Shown here: positions 1 through 12,130 of the stretch, one piece after another
Layout of the letters: each line of letters opens with the position of its first letter
Position numbering within the stretch: position 1 is the first letter of the stretch
Assembly: GCA_963682055.1 (NCBI GenBank)
Contig: OY821745.1
Location: 30,625,342 to 30,689,341 of the forward strand
Source: Primula veris
Lineage: Eukaryota > Streptophyta > Magnoliopsida > Ericales > Primulaceae
Reading direction: 5' to 3'
DNA length: 64,000 nucleotides
Notes under the pieces: generated by a model
The model's input: only the letters and a program-made list of their open reading frames with translations
The model's database searches: none
What the model was told of the DNA's origin: nothing
Position numbers and translations under genes: made by a program

Positions 1-302
1 TAGATGAAACGCGTGGACACCATTACTACTGTATATATTTAATAAAATATTGTAAATACAGGCTACTAACTAACTTTCCTAACTTTTGCCTTAAGGTGTG
101 GAGAATTCCTTAAAAATATTTGTCTGATTCATATCTTCCTAAACAAAGGGTGATTTCGACAACATATTGGGCTTTGAAAAGATCTTCCTAAACAAATGGG
201 TGATTACAGAACATCTTGTGCTTTAAAAGATTACTAAATGAAAGCGTGCTATTTTTGTTGTCAAAGGGACAAATCATTCAAGTTACTTAGCTTTGCAATA
301 TC

Positions 303-1633
303 ATGAAGAACTTTCTTTGGTTGGTTTTGGTTATTGTATGCTTATGTATTGATTGCAACAATGGAAAAGTTCAAGCGTCCAATAGCGGGTGGCAGAGAGC
401 TCATGCCACATTTTACGGTGGATCAGATGCTTCAGGAACAATGCGTTAGTTCTACCTCTTGTGTCGGAACAATTTGAGATTGAACAATGTTTTCTTGTTA
501 ATATGCGATATCCTTAAGGGTTTATGCAAATAAATTTTCATGAAAAAGGTGCATTATTTTAGAGAGTCGTCTCCAAATTTTACGATGCCCTAAACAGAAT
601 TTCTGGACGAGCCTTCTTTATTTAAGTTTTTTATCTTATATACGTGATCTTGTTGTTATTACATTTTCCTGTCATAACATTTACATCAACTAGTTGTACT
701 TGTAAATATTAAGACTACACGTCTCAAATTTAAACATGCAATACTTGAATACAGAAGGAGCTTGTGGATACGGAAACTTATACGATGATGGATATGGAAC
801 AAACACTGCAGCTCTTAGTACAGCTCTCTTTGACGATGGCTTGAACTGTGGATCATGCTACCAGCTGAAGTGTCGTGATGATCCAGAATGGTGCTTAGAT
901 AATTCAATTACAATCACGGCGACGAATTTTTGTCCGACAAATGACGCTCTTCCTAATGATAATGGTGGGTGGTGTAATACTCCTCTCAAACACTTTGATT
1001 TATCACAACCAGCATTCGAGAAGATCGCTAAGTATAAAGCAGGGATTGTGCCCGTATATTATAAAAGGTACTTAATAAATTGTTTAAATTGGATACAAGT
1101 TACAAGTTACAACTCCAACTCTTACAGTGGTTAAATTGTTTTCCTCAAGTTTCAGGCACTACTTTCACTTTTGTATAGTTTTCTTCGGTAATTGACATAA
1201 GGAGATTGATATTGGTAGAACATATTAACTCTTACAACTATACATACAAATAGTTACCAAACAATCAAGCATTCCAAGCATTAAAAAAGCGACCGTTCTT
1301 AAAAAGTTTATGGATCACATTTTCGGCAGGGTTCGATGTGTTAAGAAAGGTGGAATCAGATTCACCATCAACGGTCATTCCTATTTCATCTTGGTGTTGA
1401 TAACAAATGTCGCCGATGCAGGAGACGTACGTTCAGTCATTATCAAGGGTTCTAAAAATAACTGGGAAGCCATGTCAAGGAATTGGGGCCAGAACTGGCA
1501 AACTGACTCCCGACTCGAAGGTCAAGCGCTATCTTTTAAGGTCAAAACTAGTAATGGACGAACGGTGACAAGCGATAACGTGGTGCCTTCAGGTTGGCAG
1601 TTTGGACAATCCTTTGAAGGAGGTCAGTTCTAG
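303..1633 (+). CDS. alpha-expansin (EXPA-type), 3 exons
   Basis: Exons 303-444, 755-1067 and 1330-1633 join in frame to 252 aa, the usual length for alpha-expansins. Residues 1 to about 25 are a hydrophobic signal peptide. The double-psi beta-barrel domain follows, with the GACGYGN block near residue 49, paired cysteines (CGSCY, NFCPTN, GGWCN) and the HFDL motif near 127-130. The C-terminal CBM63-like domain begins near residue 155 (CVKKGGIRF) and has the expected tryptophans (NNWEAM, NWGQNW). Expansins loosen cell walls non-enzymatically by disrupting cellulose-hemicellulose contacts in the apoplast. The first junction reads TM-Q-GACGYG, where many EXPAs have TM-GGACGYG; this follows from the acceptor acag at 751-754. 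Introns of 310 and 262 bp sit at positions common in the family. The call as alpha rather than beta rests on the [19 protein letters not shown] layout. Confidence 0.93.
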
Positions 1634-2500
1634 AGTTAGTAGAATGCGAATATCAACATTTGCGTTTTAACGTAAAAGTCGGCTTATTTCTTAAGGAAGT
1701 GCTAATGTTTGGATGTTTTTTTTAGTCCAACTTTACTCATTTCCATTAGCATATGGTTTTTTTTTTGTACATAAATCCCACTTGGAAGGAAACCAATAGT
1801 TGGGTCAAATAAGGATCAAATTTCAAAGGGGGTTCCTGTAAGGATCAAATAATGAGGTAGTTTGCAGCTAAGGCACCTCATATAGATTTGAATTTTGAAG
1901 TATTGTAAGGCCATGTTTTGTATGAAATACCAGCAAGGCATTTTCACTTTACTATTGATTCATTATTTCATTTGCTATACAAACTTGTTCCAATTAGATT
2001 TCAAGTAATCATTAACACTTCACATAGAGAATGATGTATATCCACTTATTCTTGAACAAATCAGGACGGAATCAGTATGATTTTCTTTGAGAGACTGTGG
2101 TGTAAAAAATATGTCGAATAGAAAAAAATAAGGTCTAATACAAAATTAATTTTTTTATATGTTCAATATAGTATAAAATAAATATGAAGTCAAGACAAAT
2201 GACATCGGATAATAAAATTTATGTAATCTTGTTTGGGAAAATACAATGCGTATTTAGAAAATTTGGTAATTTCAAATTAAAAAAACATAAAATTTTAGGA
2301 AAAAAAAAAGATAACATGATTTGAACACTCGCAACTATTTTGTTTAACTAGTGGGAGCTCATAAATATATATATATATATATATTGGATTTTTTTTAATT
2401 ACATGTATAAAAAAATAAAAATAAAATTGAAAATCGTCGTCGGGGTGGTCACGGCCACCCAGCCCCTCAATTTAGTTAGAACGGAAATGAGCCTCTAAAC
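1634..2500. other. intergenic, AT-rich, no gene seen
   Basis: This stretch follows the expansin stop codon and precedes a solo LTR. It contains poly-A and poly-T runs and an (AT)n microsatellite at about 2364-2385. I see no ORF with recognisable similarity. The expansin 3' UTR and poly-A signal presumably lie in the first few hundred bases. Confidence 0.6.
2364..2385. repeat. (AT)n microsatellite
   Basis: A run of about ten TA dinucleotides in intergenic DNA. Confidence 0.9.
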
Positions 2501-2505
2501 AAGTA

Positions 2506-3684
2506 TGTTGGCCCCGGTGCGGCTAAACCTTAGAGGGGGTGAATAAGGTTTCTATGCGTTTTTGGCCTAATTAAACTTAAGTGCAACTAATCACCCAACT
2601 ATCACAATTCTAATCTTATGCATTTAACAAAAGTTAATATACTCCTAAAAGTTCTAAACGCATGCACGAAATAAGCAATAATTAAGTTGCGAAAAGTAAA
2701 AGTAAGGAAAGAAAATGACACCGTGATTTTATAGAGGTTCGGCAAACGGCCTACGTCCTCTCCTCGGTACTACCGAGTATTTCACTAAAAATCTCCTTGC
2801 GGATTATTACAAATCCTATCGAGCTAATCAACCGATTGAGCTCCCCCTCACTTTATAAGTATCTCGAAATGAAAAGACCTAGAGCTTTTAAGCTTCAATT
2901 GCTTACAAAGCCTCTACCCGATCACTCGTTCACAAATGAGTTTATATTTTACTCTTTACAAAATCATTACAATCAATGTAACTACACTCACTATTTTAAT
3001 TGCTTCTAAATAAACTAATTGGTGAGTTTTTGATGATGATTAAGCTTGAATCGTATTCTCCTTGATTTCCCTCTTTCTTGAATGTATTCACCAAAATGGT
3101 GATTTTAGGGTTTTTATTTAGAGGTTGAAGGATAATGGATTGGTGTATTGATTAGTGATTTGGGAGAGAGATTGGGTGGTTTATATAATCACCAAAGTCT
3201 GTTTTTCTGTATCAGACCGTTGGAAGTGGTTGAGGTTTTTTTTCAGCGTTTTAAGCAACTTTCCAGAATAAGCTGAAAAGCTGTTTTCGAAATCTGCAGA
3301 AAACGATCGGTCGTTTTCTACCGTCGATCGGTCGTTTTCAGAAAACGATCGGTCGTTTTCTGAGAAATGATCGGTCGTTTTTTCGACGTCCTCACTGGAA
3401 GAATTTGGACAAAAAACGATCGGTCGTTTTTTTACCGGTCGTTTCTTCAGTATTCCCGGTTTTCTCGTTAAACTTCGAAAGTCCGTAACTTCTTCGTTAT
3501 AGCTCCGATTCTGGTTCCGCTTGAACCTGTGGCTTCGTTTTTCTGTGCTCTATCTTTCTGGCGTTCTGAAATTTTCATTTACTACTTTTGGAAAAGACAA
3601 GCGTTATATCATCGAAATCGTAAAATCATTAAAAACATAATCAAAGTTATAATCAAAATCTATTAATGAGCTCTAAGTTCAACA
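2506..3684. mobile_element. solo LTR, about 1.18 kb
   Basis: The element starts TGTTGGCC and ends TTCAACA, so it has TG...CA termini. It is bounded by a perfect 5-bp target duplication, aagta, at 2501-2505 and 3685-3689. No gag or pol coding sequence lies inside, so it is best read as a solo LTR left by LTR-LTR recombination. Near 2520-2780 it holds the gggggtgaata and gaggttcggc...ggcctacgtcc blocks that I associate from general knowledge with plant LTR retrotransposons. At 3300-3440 it carries repeated GATCGGTCG motifs. The 70-aa reading frame at 2797-3009 has no recognisable similarity. The superfamily is not determined. Confidence 0.72.
3300..3445. repeat. clustered hairpin motif GATCGGTCG inside the solo LTR
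   Basis: The motif AAACGATCGGTCGTTT or close variants occurs about five times in under 150 bp. The arms AAACGA and TCGTTT flank TCGG, so each copy can form a small hairpin. Its role is unknown. Confidence 0.75.
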
Positions 3685-3689
3685 AAGTA

Positions 3690-4839
3690 GTAGTCATTGA
3701 TCATGAGACGCATTAAAGAAAAGCCATACTGTAGTGATTTTTACTCATAATACTACCAACAAAGATACCACTTAGGAACCAATCCAAATCAACTAGATGC
3801 CGCGACTTTAACGTGCTATTCGCATAAATTATTAATCGGAGTTTTGGAGAGACGTGATCAAATGTTTTGTACGAAAACAAATGCACAAAATAGTTACTGA
3901 GTACTTTCTAACTATTTCATAAAAGAATATCCTCCTCCATTTGAGCAGAGTCCAGACTAAAAAAAATCACCTTTTTAATAAAATTACATAATATTGTAAA
4001 TTCTTCCCCATAGATGTTCAAACAAAACTTTAATTACATAATAAATGTAATTTTTATAAGATACGCCTGTGTTATGAATTGTGGGACAGTGAGACCGATG
4101 AACGAACAACTTTTAGCATGAATAAATCAAAGGATGTCATTGTAGTGAAAATATAAGACACTATAATTAGCATCATCAAGGGTCAAGAGACTCGAGACTA
4201 GTTTAAAGGTTAGGGACTAATGCAAGTTCGAGGTTAAATCAATGAAATTATTTCACACCATTATACAAAGCCACACCATTCAGTTTCACCTTAAATCGTA
4301 CAACTTTTTTTCATCATCAACCAACAAACATGCTCCCTTTCCCCCTTACAGTTTTGTACTGTATTTGATTGGCAGATTAGGAACTAATTATCTCCTTTCT
4401 AACCTTGAATTTAGAAGTTTATAGCTGAATAGCAGCCTGAGCTTATTTCTTAGACTCAACATAAATTCGTTGCTTAAAAGTTGCATTTAAACAAGCCAAA
4501 ATGTTGGACGCATGAAGAAAACAGAGGTTTTATCCTAGACTCGACCACAGAAAAAGTCAAAACTTATTCGCTTAGAAATGCATCCAACCAAGCAAAAAGT
4601 TAGAAGCATACGAATCAAAACATCTTACTTAGGAATCAGGATAAGCTATCGTAGTTACATTAGCAGATAGTAAACATTTCCTTACACTGGAGTCAACTAT
4701 GAAAAGTATGCAAATCAACAAACGATACAAAAGACCTTTTCGATTCGCCTTTACCCAATTTCTGTATTTTCATAACATTTTTATGCAGATATATGAGTAA
4801 GTTGTTCATTTGAGCAATCATGCTTAATCTGGAATCGAA
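3690..4839. other. intergenic, no gene seen
   Basis: AT-rich sequence between the solo LTR and the 3' end of the pyrophosphatase gene. A 60-aa reading frame at 4242-4424 shows no family features. The right end probably contains the pyrophosphatase 3' UTR. Confidence 0.5.
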
Positions 4840-7800
4840 TCACTGCCTCAAGCTCTCAACGATGTATGAAGCATACAGATCCCTGTAAAATAAGAGGCAA
4901 TCAACCACAACAAAAGTCAAGAGAACTTGAAATAAATTTTAGGGAAAATTATTGTTTACTACACCAACCTATTGGTGGTTAAGAATTTGCATACCCACCT
5001 TCCAAGATTAACAATTTACATACTCACCTATAAAAAGATCTATCAATCAACACACTTTAGTTGATTAATGTTGATTTTTTAAGAGAAGTTTGGTCACGTG
5101 TGATCACGATGCCGCTTCCAATTATGATTTAAAGGTAAAACTAACGTCGCATATGACCAAAAATCGGCTAAAAAGTTAACATAAATCAACTAAAGTGTGT
5201 TGATTGATAGATCTGCTATAGGTGAGTATGTAAATTATTAATCTTATAACATGAGTATGCAAATTCTTAACCACCAATAGGTTGGTGTAGTAAACTATAA
5301 TTATCCCTAAATTTTAAAATCCAATCTTCAACATTTTCAAATAATTGTCAAAAGAGCACTCACATTGAGTAACTGATAGCTTCGACAGCGGCCTCAGCAG
5401 GCAGAAAGTCTTCAACAGCTACAGACTTGTTCTCGTTCTTTTTGTCTTTTTTTTTTCATGTCAAGTGCCAATCATTTGTCTTTAGATTTCTGTTTAAAAT
5501 TTATAAACTATAAGGGTAATTAGAAAGAACAAATATCTCATATTTATTTTGGATACAGTCCTCAAAGAAGCGGCGAATTTCAGCAAGGCGATGTGGAGGA
5601 AGCTCTTTGATGTCCTTGTAGTGACGAAACTCTGGGTCATCATGGCATACTGCAATTATCTTGTCATCGTTCTCACCCTATAAAATAATGGAAATTATCA
5701 TAACTTTATTGCAAACTATGCCACAATATCCAGTCGTCATTAATTCTTTAATTTATTCTCTTTGTTCTACAATCTACATATTTTTAATTGATAAGTCCCC
5801 CAAAAAAATTATCTCCAAAAATAAAAAGAGTTCGTCTCGACCTTTTAAATATAAGTATCTCAAGAAAAAGAATTTCTCCAATTTAAACATACCAGATTTA
5901 TACCAGGATAGACTGTCATTCTTCGTTTCAGAGTAAGTTAAATGCACCACTTGGTGCAAAAATGGATTAAAAAAATCAAGTACGTAGAAATGTTAATACC
6001 AACACACTGAATCACTGGGGAAGATACGAGGTATATACTCCCCATTTTTTTTCCTGCATATAAAAGGTTTATTCTTCCTTCTAAACTGACAGAACAAAAA
6101 GTAGTACACAGAAAGTTCTTACCTGATCTATCATAGGCATTAGTCCAATAGCTCGAGCACGAAGGAAAGAACCAGGGTACACAGGTTCCTGTGGAAATCG
6201 GTATAAGTCAAAAGGTTGAGCTGTTGTCTTCGTTTCATGTCTCTCTCTCTAAATATGTATCCTCTCTCTCTCTCTCTCTGTATATATATATATAAAACAA
6301 ATGTGATAAAAATAAATAATTATGCATACAGAGTGGAGTTTTACCTGCATCAGTACAAGAACATCCATAGGATCACTGTCCTCACAAAGGGTTCGTGGGA
6401 TGAAGCCATAGTTATGTGGATATACAACTGATGAGTACAGAATTCGATCAACCTGCAGGAAAATATTTTGTTGTCAGATATGATCACCTTTCTTTTCCCT
6501 TTTATTTGGGCTCAATTACACCCCTGTAGTCTACTCTTCTGCACAAACATGTATGTCGTTTTTTAAGAAGGCTATTGAGCTGAGGGTAAGAAAAGGTATC
6601 TTATCAATACAGCATACAGATTAGCAACTCAGAATGAAAATCACAATTCAATATTCTGGAGCGCAGTTGGCATGCTAATTATGTTTACTGTTCTGTGACT
6701 TGCCAGGATACGAATTAAATAGAGTGCCATGAATTTTTCATGCTATTTCAGATGCATGTGTGAATTTTTTTCTCAATATAATACTACTTCAAATGCATAT
6801 GCGTAAAAAAGACAAATAAAGTTGAGTTTGGTATTAATGGTTCTTCTTCAACATAGTTTTTCAGAAGCTTGTAGATGAAAATTTCAGAAGTTGTTGCAGC
6901 ACTACTATTTGATTGATTACATAGAAAGCTATTGTGAGAAGCAGTTCGGAGATCGATAAACCCATGAGAAATTACTTTAGTTTTGGTATAGTAGTTGACA
7001 AGAAATTTCAAATGATCTTTTTTGGAAAGAAATTGGCAAGAACCTAACGAAGCTGGACTAACATGTTCTCTAAAAGGGCAAGTAGATGGATAGTCAGCGA
7101 AAAAATAACAACATATAGCGATTGATCAACAATTTAAAACTGTGAAATGAGCTGCTACACAATTGGTGAATGCAGTGTTCGAACTAATCATTTGCCCACA
7201 AAGTTAAATAAATTTCAAGGACACAAATCTCCGAAGAAGCTTACTTTGATTAGACCACTCTTCTTATCAAGCTCATACTTAACTTTGCTCCCTTTTCCAA
7301 TTTCAACAACCTGCAAATGATATTTGTTTAGTTATCAATTTATCGTCATGATATCGGTAGTATAACAATCATAACAGGAAGAGTCTAAAATTTGGCACTG
7401 CTAACTTCCAAAAGCAAAAAAAAAAAAAAAAATTGAAACCGGTGAGATGAAAAAAAACAAAAATATTAAACTACTTTACCAGCCTAGGCTATTGGTTTTA
7501 TCTACCTAATTTCTAATTTGGTTGGATAGTTGAAGTAAATTCCTAATGGAAAAAGTGTACATAAGTATTGATCCGTCATCTATTCAACATTTGGTTTATC
7601 GGTGTTCTCCTGCTAAATTTTATAATTTTGGTCGATCCGTCATCTATTCAACATTTGTTTTAGGACAAAAATCCTGATCACATGAACAACACAATGGGCA
7701 ATGAAGTTTATAACGTCCCTGAATTTCGCTAGGTAGAGTTTGCTTTTTCTTATGTTCCATCTTTTTGTGTGTCTATTTTCAGTATAATTGATTCGATGGT

Positions 7801-8790
7801 ACAACATCCCCAAGAAACATCAAACATTACCAAGGTAAGTAAAATTACCAAATTACTAAGGACTACAAAAAAATTGAGGGTACCGAATTAACGATCACTA
7901 TATAATGATGAAACAACTATAACATTATTTTCCACTAATAAACTTATAAAGAGAGTAAAATAGGGAAAAAATACATTTACTACACCAAACTATAGTGCTG
8001 TTAACGATTTGGGTACCTACCTTTCAAATTTTCCAATTTGGGTACCACACTATAATAACTTTCCAATTTAGGTACCACCGTCTAAATAAGTCACGGAATC
8101 ATGTCACGTAACATTTGACAAACATTAATTTGAAATTTGACAATTTTGCACAAAAATATGTCATATTAGAAAAATTTCCCCCCAATTTCACACATAAAAA
8201 AAATTAGCATATAATTCAAATTTTTGTTATGTGTGAAATTGAGGAAAACATTTTTATAGGATGACATATTTTTGTGCAAAATTGTCAAATTAGTCTCTCA
8301 AATTAATGTTTGTCAAATGTCACGTGACATGATTCCGTGATTTATTTAGACGGTGGTACCCAAATTGGAAAGTTATTATAGTGTGGTACCTAAATTGGAA
8401 AATTTGAAAGGTGGGTACCCAAATCGTTAAAAGCAGATAGTTTGGTGTACTAAACCTATAAAACCCCGAGTAAAATATTAAGAACTCACACAGTTGAAAA
8501 CTGAGGGTGCACCTGGACCTGCAATGAAATTAGAGGAGATCATGAAGAGCAACTTAACAGAACAAACATGTTTCAGATGCAAATAATCACAGAATACCTA
8601 AAACTGACAATCAATATGACTAAAACTTATGTGATTATAAAGCAAAAAAATCACCAATTTCTAGGTCATGCCACGGATGGGCAGCTGGTGATCTTTCGGA
8701 CATTGAAGAGAGAGTTCGTTCATTAAGCTTCACGTGCGTACGCGGAACCCGTGAGCTATTTTCTCCCTTATCTCCAACATTGTTAGGCAT
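4840..8790 (-). CDS. PPA: soluble inorganic pyrophosphatase (family I), 8 coding exons
   Basis: Minus-strand exons 8655-8790, 8490-8518, 7245-7310, 6345-6452, 6123-6188, 5557-5677, 5364-5445 and 4840-4882 total 651 nt and stay in frame, giving 216 aa, the normal size for plant cytosolic soluble pyrophosphatases. The family I signature [10 protein letters not shown] at residues 101-110 supplies the metal-binding aspartates 102, 104 and 107. [13 protein letters not shown] (58-70), the [12 protein letters not shown] region and the C-terminal [13 protein letters not shown] also match the family. The enzyme hydrolyses pyrophosphate to two phosphates and so drives biosynthetic reactions forward. 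The start is the ATG of MPNNVGD. A leader exon near 10.34 kb with a gtaag donor suggests a 5'-UTR intron. Two MULE-type MITEs sit in introns and leave the splice sites intact. The locus appears functional. Confidence 0.95.
4942..5307. mobile_element. MULE-type MITE in the last intron of the pyrophosphatase gene (366 bp)
   Basis: Terminal inverted repeats of more than 40 bp begin GGGA(A/T)AATTAT and include TTTACTACACCAACC and TTGGTGGTTAAG. A perfect 9-bp target duplication, taaatttta, lies at 4933-4941 and 5308-5316. A 9-bp duplication points to Mutator-like elements. No coding capacity. Confidence 0.88.
6251..6295. repeat. (TC)n(TA)n microsatellite in a pyrophosphatase intron
   Basis: A compound dinucleotide run in the intron between the exons at 6123-6188 and 6345-6452. 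Confidence 0.85.
7963..8467. mobile_element. second MULE-type MITE in the pyrophosphatase gene (505 bp)
   Basis: Long terminal inverted repeats contain TACACCAAACTAT and TTAACGATTTGGGTACC. A 10-bp target duplication, gagtaaaata, lies at 7953-7962 and 8468-8477. The CACCAA segment and the GGG ends recall the element at 4942-5307, so the two may be distant relatives. It ends about 20 bp from the 29-nt micro-exon at 8490-8518. Confidence 0.87.
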
Positions 8791-9542
8791 GATCTTCAAA
8801 GCATAGAATAAAAACACATAAATATGGACCCATGAAAATATTTTTTCAATTTAATTATCAGTTTTGTAACTCGCCCACCTTGTTAAGGGAATTAAGTTCA
8901 CTACCCCAGTGTTTATTTTGTGCCAGGGCCAGAAATGCATGCTATTATTTGTTCATGGACAAATGAGAACAGAGTTAAATTAGTTTGTGGTTAAGTGGAA
9001 TATTTTCATTTGGGGGATATAGACGGACAATCTACATGGTAAAATTTATGAACAATCCTCCAATTGTTTAATGCAGATAATTTTTTATTTACTTGTTCAC
9101 AATCATAAGCGCTAATTGAACAGTTCTATGATCTCATGATCAAAGAGTACAATCAACTATGCTCCACAAATTACTCATAATATGAGACTACTAAATTATA
9201 TCTTTTCAAATTATGTTCTCAAGCGTGATGGAACCAAATTGTGCGAATGCTCACAGATCATCAGCCAGAGAGGTGATCTACTACTGCCCCCGAAACCCTA
9301 TTAGTCCTTACTCCTTAGATCAGTAATTAACTGTCAAAACTTAACCAGATGTGGAATATTCATCTTTAGATATCTAAAAATTTCAATTGAAACAGTAAAA
9401 CCACAATTTGTGAACATGTAAAACTGATATTGGTGCAGGATTTACCTTAATTCCTCTATCAATACTTATTTCCAAACAATTAAGTGACATTCATCAAATC
9501 AAATTTATTGCCCAAACTATAGACTTATCTATATATCCATAC

Positions 9543-9570
<28 letters not shown>
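9543..9570. repeat. (TG)n(TA)n microsatellite
   Basis: A compound dinucleotide tract in the putative leader intron of the pyrophosphatase gene. Confidence 0.85.
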
Positions 9571-9574
<4 letters not shown>

Positions 9575-9737
9575 TATGTAGAATGTAGAATATATACACT
9601 CAACACATTTTTCCAAACAATTAAATAAAAGTTTTACCGAAAATTATATATTTAATCAATAACAAAAATCACAAGTAGATGCTCATTGATTAAACTAGAA
9701 ACTAAATAATTAATCCACACTTATTCAGACTGTATAT

Positions 9738-10001
9738 CAGTAGGGCTGGGTGAAAACCCGGAAAAACCGAACCAAACCGAACCGAAAAAGACTGAAACCG
9801 AAACTTTTTTGGGTTGGTTTTGGTTTTCAATAAAACTGAACCGAAAAAACAGAAAAACCAAAAAAGCCCGAAAAAGACCGAAAAACCCGAAACCTCGGTC
9901 CAAAAAATAAAAAGACCGAAAATGAAAAAAACCGAACCGAAAAATCTGCTCGGTTTCGGTTTTGCCAAAAACCGAACCGAACCGGACCGAACCCAGCCTT
10001 A
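9738..10001. mobile_element. hAT-like MITE with ACCGAA repeats (264 bp)
   Basis: The left end reads TAGGGCTGGGT and the right end is the complement of TAAGGCTGGGT. The flanks share 7 of 8 bases (ctgtatat, atgtatat), consistent with an 8-bp hAT target duplication. The interior is a degenerate CCGAAAAA or ACCGAACC repeat. This repeat contains few stop codons, which explains overlapping open frames on both strands. It lies in the putative pyrophosphatase leader intron. Confidence 0.65.
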
Positions 10002-10338
10002 TGTATATGTATAGATACACACAATACTTGTTTTCAAACAATTAAGCATAAATTCATCAAATCAAAAAAATAATTATACAAAACAAAAACCATAAGTAGA
10101 TGTTCAAACTAAATAGTTTATCCATCTATTTAGACTGTATATGTATCTATATACTCAATACATGTTTCCAAACAATTAAATAGAAATTCACTAAATCAAA
10201 TATTTTATGCATAATAAAAAAAAAACCACAAGTAGATGCTCATTGCTCAAACTAGAAATTTATTCACTTATACAAACTGTATATGTGTATATATATATAT
10301 AAATATATATAGCTGAAGGAATCGAGAAGAGAACTTAC

Positions 10339-10400
10339 AGTGATGATTGTAGAGAGAGAGAGAGAAAAATGAGTGGGAAAAAAGAGATGATGATGAAATA
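10339..10400 (-). other. PPA: probable 5'-UTR leader exon of the pyrophosphatase gene
   Basis: On the minus strand a GA/CT-rich leader (the agagag tract at about 10352-10366) ends in CAATCATCACT followed by the donor gtaagt. An acceptor-like ...TTTGAAG precedes the start codon at 8790. The right boundary (transcription start) is not determined. This is inference from splice signals only. Confidence 0.5.
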
Positions 10401-10419
10401 AAAAGTACATTTCCCGGCA

Positions 10420-12130
10420 AGATTTAATTGGTCATTTATTATTAGTCGATATTAACCGTTGAATGAGATGGCCGTTTTAATCTAACGGCTGTTCGTGTTG
10501 CCACGCGTTTTTAAATGGAGATTTTTTCCCCTTCTTTTTCAATTTCAATTTCAATTTCAATTAAAGTTTCTTCCTCCTTTCAACGCATTTAAAAAAGATG
10601 AAAATGAAAATAACTACATTTCTCCTTCAGTATTTTAAATGATTATTTGCATATATACATGTATACATTTCTCAATACACTGCATTCTACATTTGAAAAT
10701 AGTGTGAACAAAAACGCGAGCATTTTCATCGGTTGCTATAAAAATTCCGTCCAACTTTTTTTCTTTTAGCAAATATAAAAGTTAGGCGTAGTTAAATTGT
10801 CAAGTTTGCACAACAGTCTACCTAGATTATGATACTAACTAATTAAAATAATACTATTATTTTAGAGAGAAAGGAAAATGGTAACAAGTGGATGAAAATG
10901 AATGGTTACAGGTTTTTATTGAGTATTTAATTCATTAAAAAAATTATGAACATGTGCATAAAAGTTGTGTAATTGTGACCGTTTTATACCGGGTAGTCTC
11001 ACAAGTGTATGAAAAAGTGTATGTGCATAGTAATTGACTGCCTAAATCTGAATGGTTAATTATTTCGGTATTAGACTATAGTTTTCTTCAAAATTGTTAT
11101 AAAAGTAACATTTATATTAAACATCAAGTTTCATGTCATCTTTCCAAATTTTTTAATTTTTTTTATCCTTCTTCTGTAAAGATTTTGTATGTACCAAAAG
11201 TGTTAGTTTCTTCTTTGTTTCAAAAGCATTACTAAAATAATAAGAATAGGAAGTATCTGGTTCTTGTTTTTGAAAATTTGGTGTTTTTTATATACATGAG
11301 TGATGAAATGAGAATTCTGATGAAGTAATATTATCCGGTCAAATTATGAAAACAAGAATGGATACACTTACGAATAAACGGAAAGTTTCCACATTTCAAT
11401 TTTTAATTATGTATCGATAATTTTTATAGTAAATTTTTTAAAAACAGGTTTCCCACATTATTTAGAGAATCGCAAGTTTCTCTAATTGAGCATTCACATC
11501 ACATGCTCTAAAAAGCAAATGTTAGGTAAAACATAAATAGCTTTTATGAGAAGAGGCATACAACAAATTTTGAATATCAAAAGCTACTTCAGCTGAAATG
11601 TGAAAATACAACCTTTTACTGCAAGCCTGCAACAAATGTATGAGGTAACTAACTACCGTAATATTCTGTATGACATTGCGACAATAATACTAGCCAGCAA
11701 CTTGATCGTGCTATTTTAAACAAAAGTTGAATTTTCCGGATGACGTGTAGTATGAATTTGGAAAGGAAACAATTTGAAACTTGACTAAACAAGCTAAAAC
11801 CCTTCTGCCTTCAAAGCACGATTTTTAAGTTCAATACCGAATTGTGTTACACAGAGTGATTCTACCAGACAACCAAGTACAGTGCTTAAACTCGAAAGAT
11901 ACGTTTAATGTTTAAAGTACGACATTTCAGGATGGCATAAAAATCTTTATTTTTCTAAAAATATATGCCACAAACTTCACCTAAACTTATACACATGGAT
12001 GTAGATTGAGGCAAAGTATTTCTTTTTCTTCAGTAACCAAGGAATAAGTTTGTAGTAATCTCCTTTCTTCACAATAAATCCCACAAGAAAAGCTAAAAAT
12101 GTTATATATCTTTGATCACCCTGTCAACCC
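10420..12130. other. intergenic region between divergently placed signals, no gene seen
   Basis: AT-rich sequence upstream of the pyrophosphatase leader and downstream of the clamp-loader gene. I see no convincing ORF or transposon. It should include the pyrophosphatase promoter and the clamp-loader 3' UTR. Confidence 0.5.

Noticed and set aside
9702..10041. Overlapping open frames on both strands (65-106 aa)
   Set aside because: They come from the low-complexity CCGAAAA repeat of a MITE; compositions are F/G/S- or K/P/T-rich with no family features.
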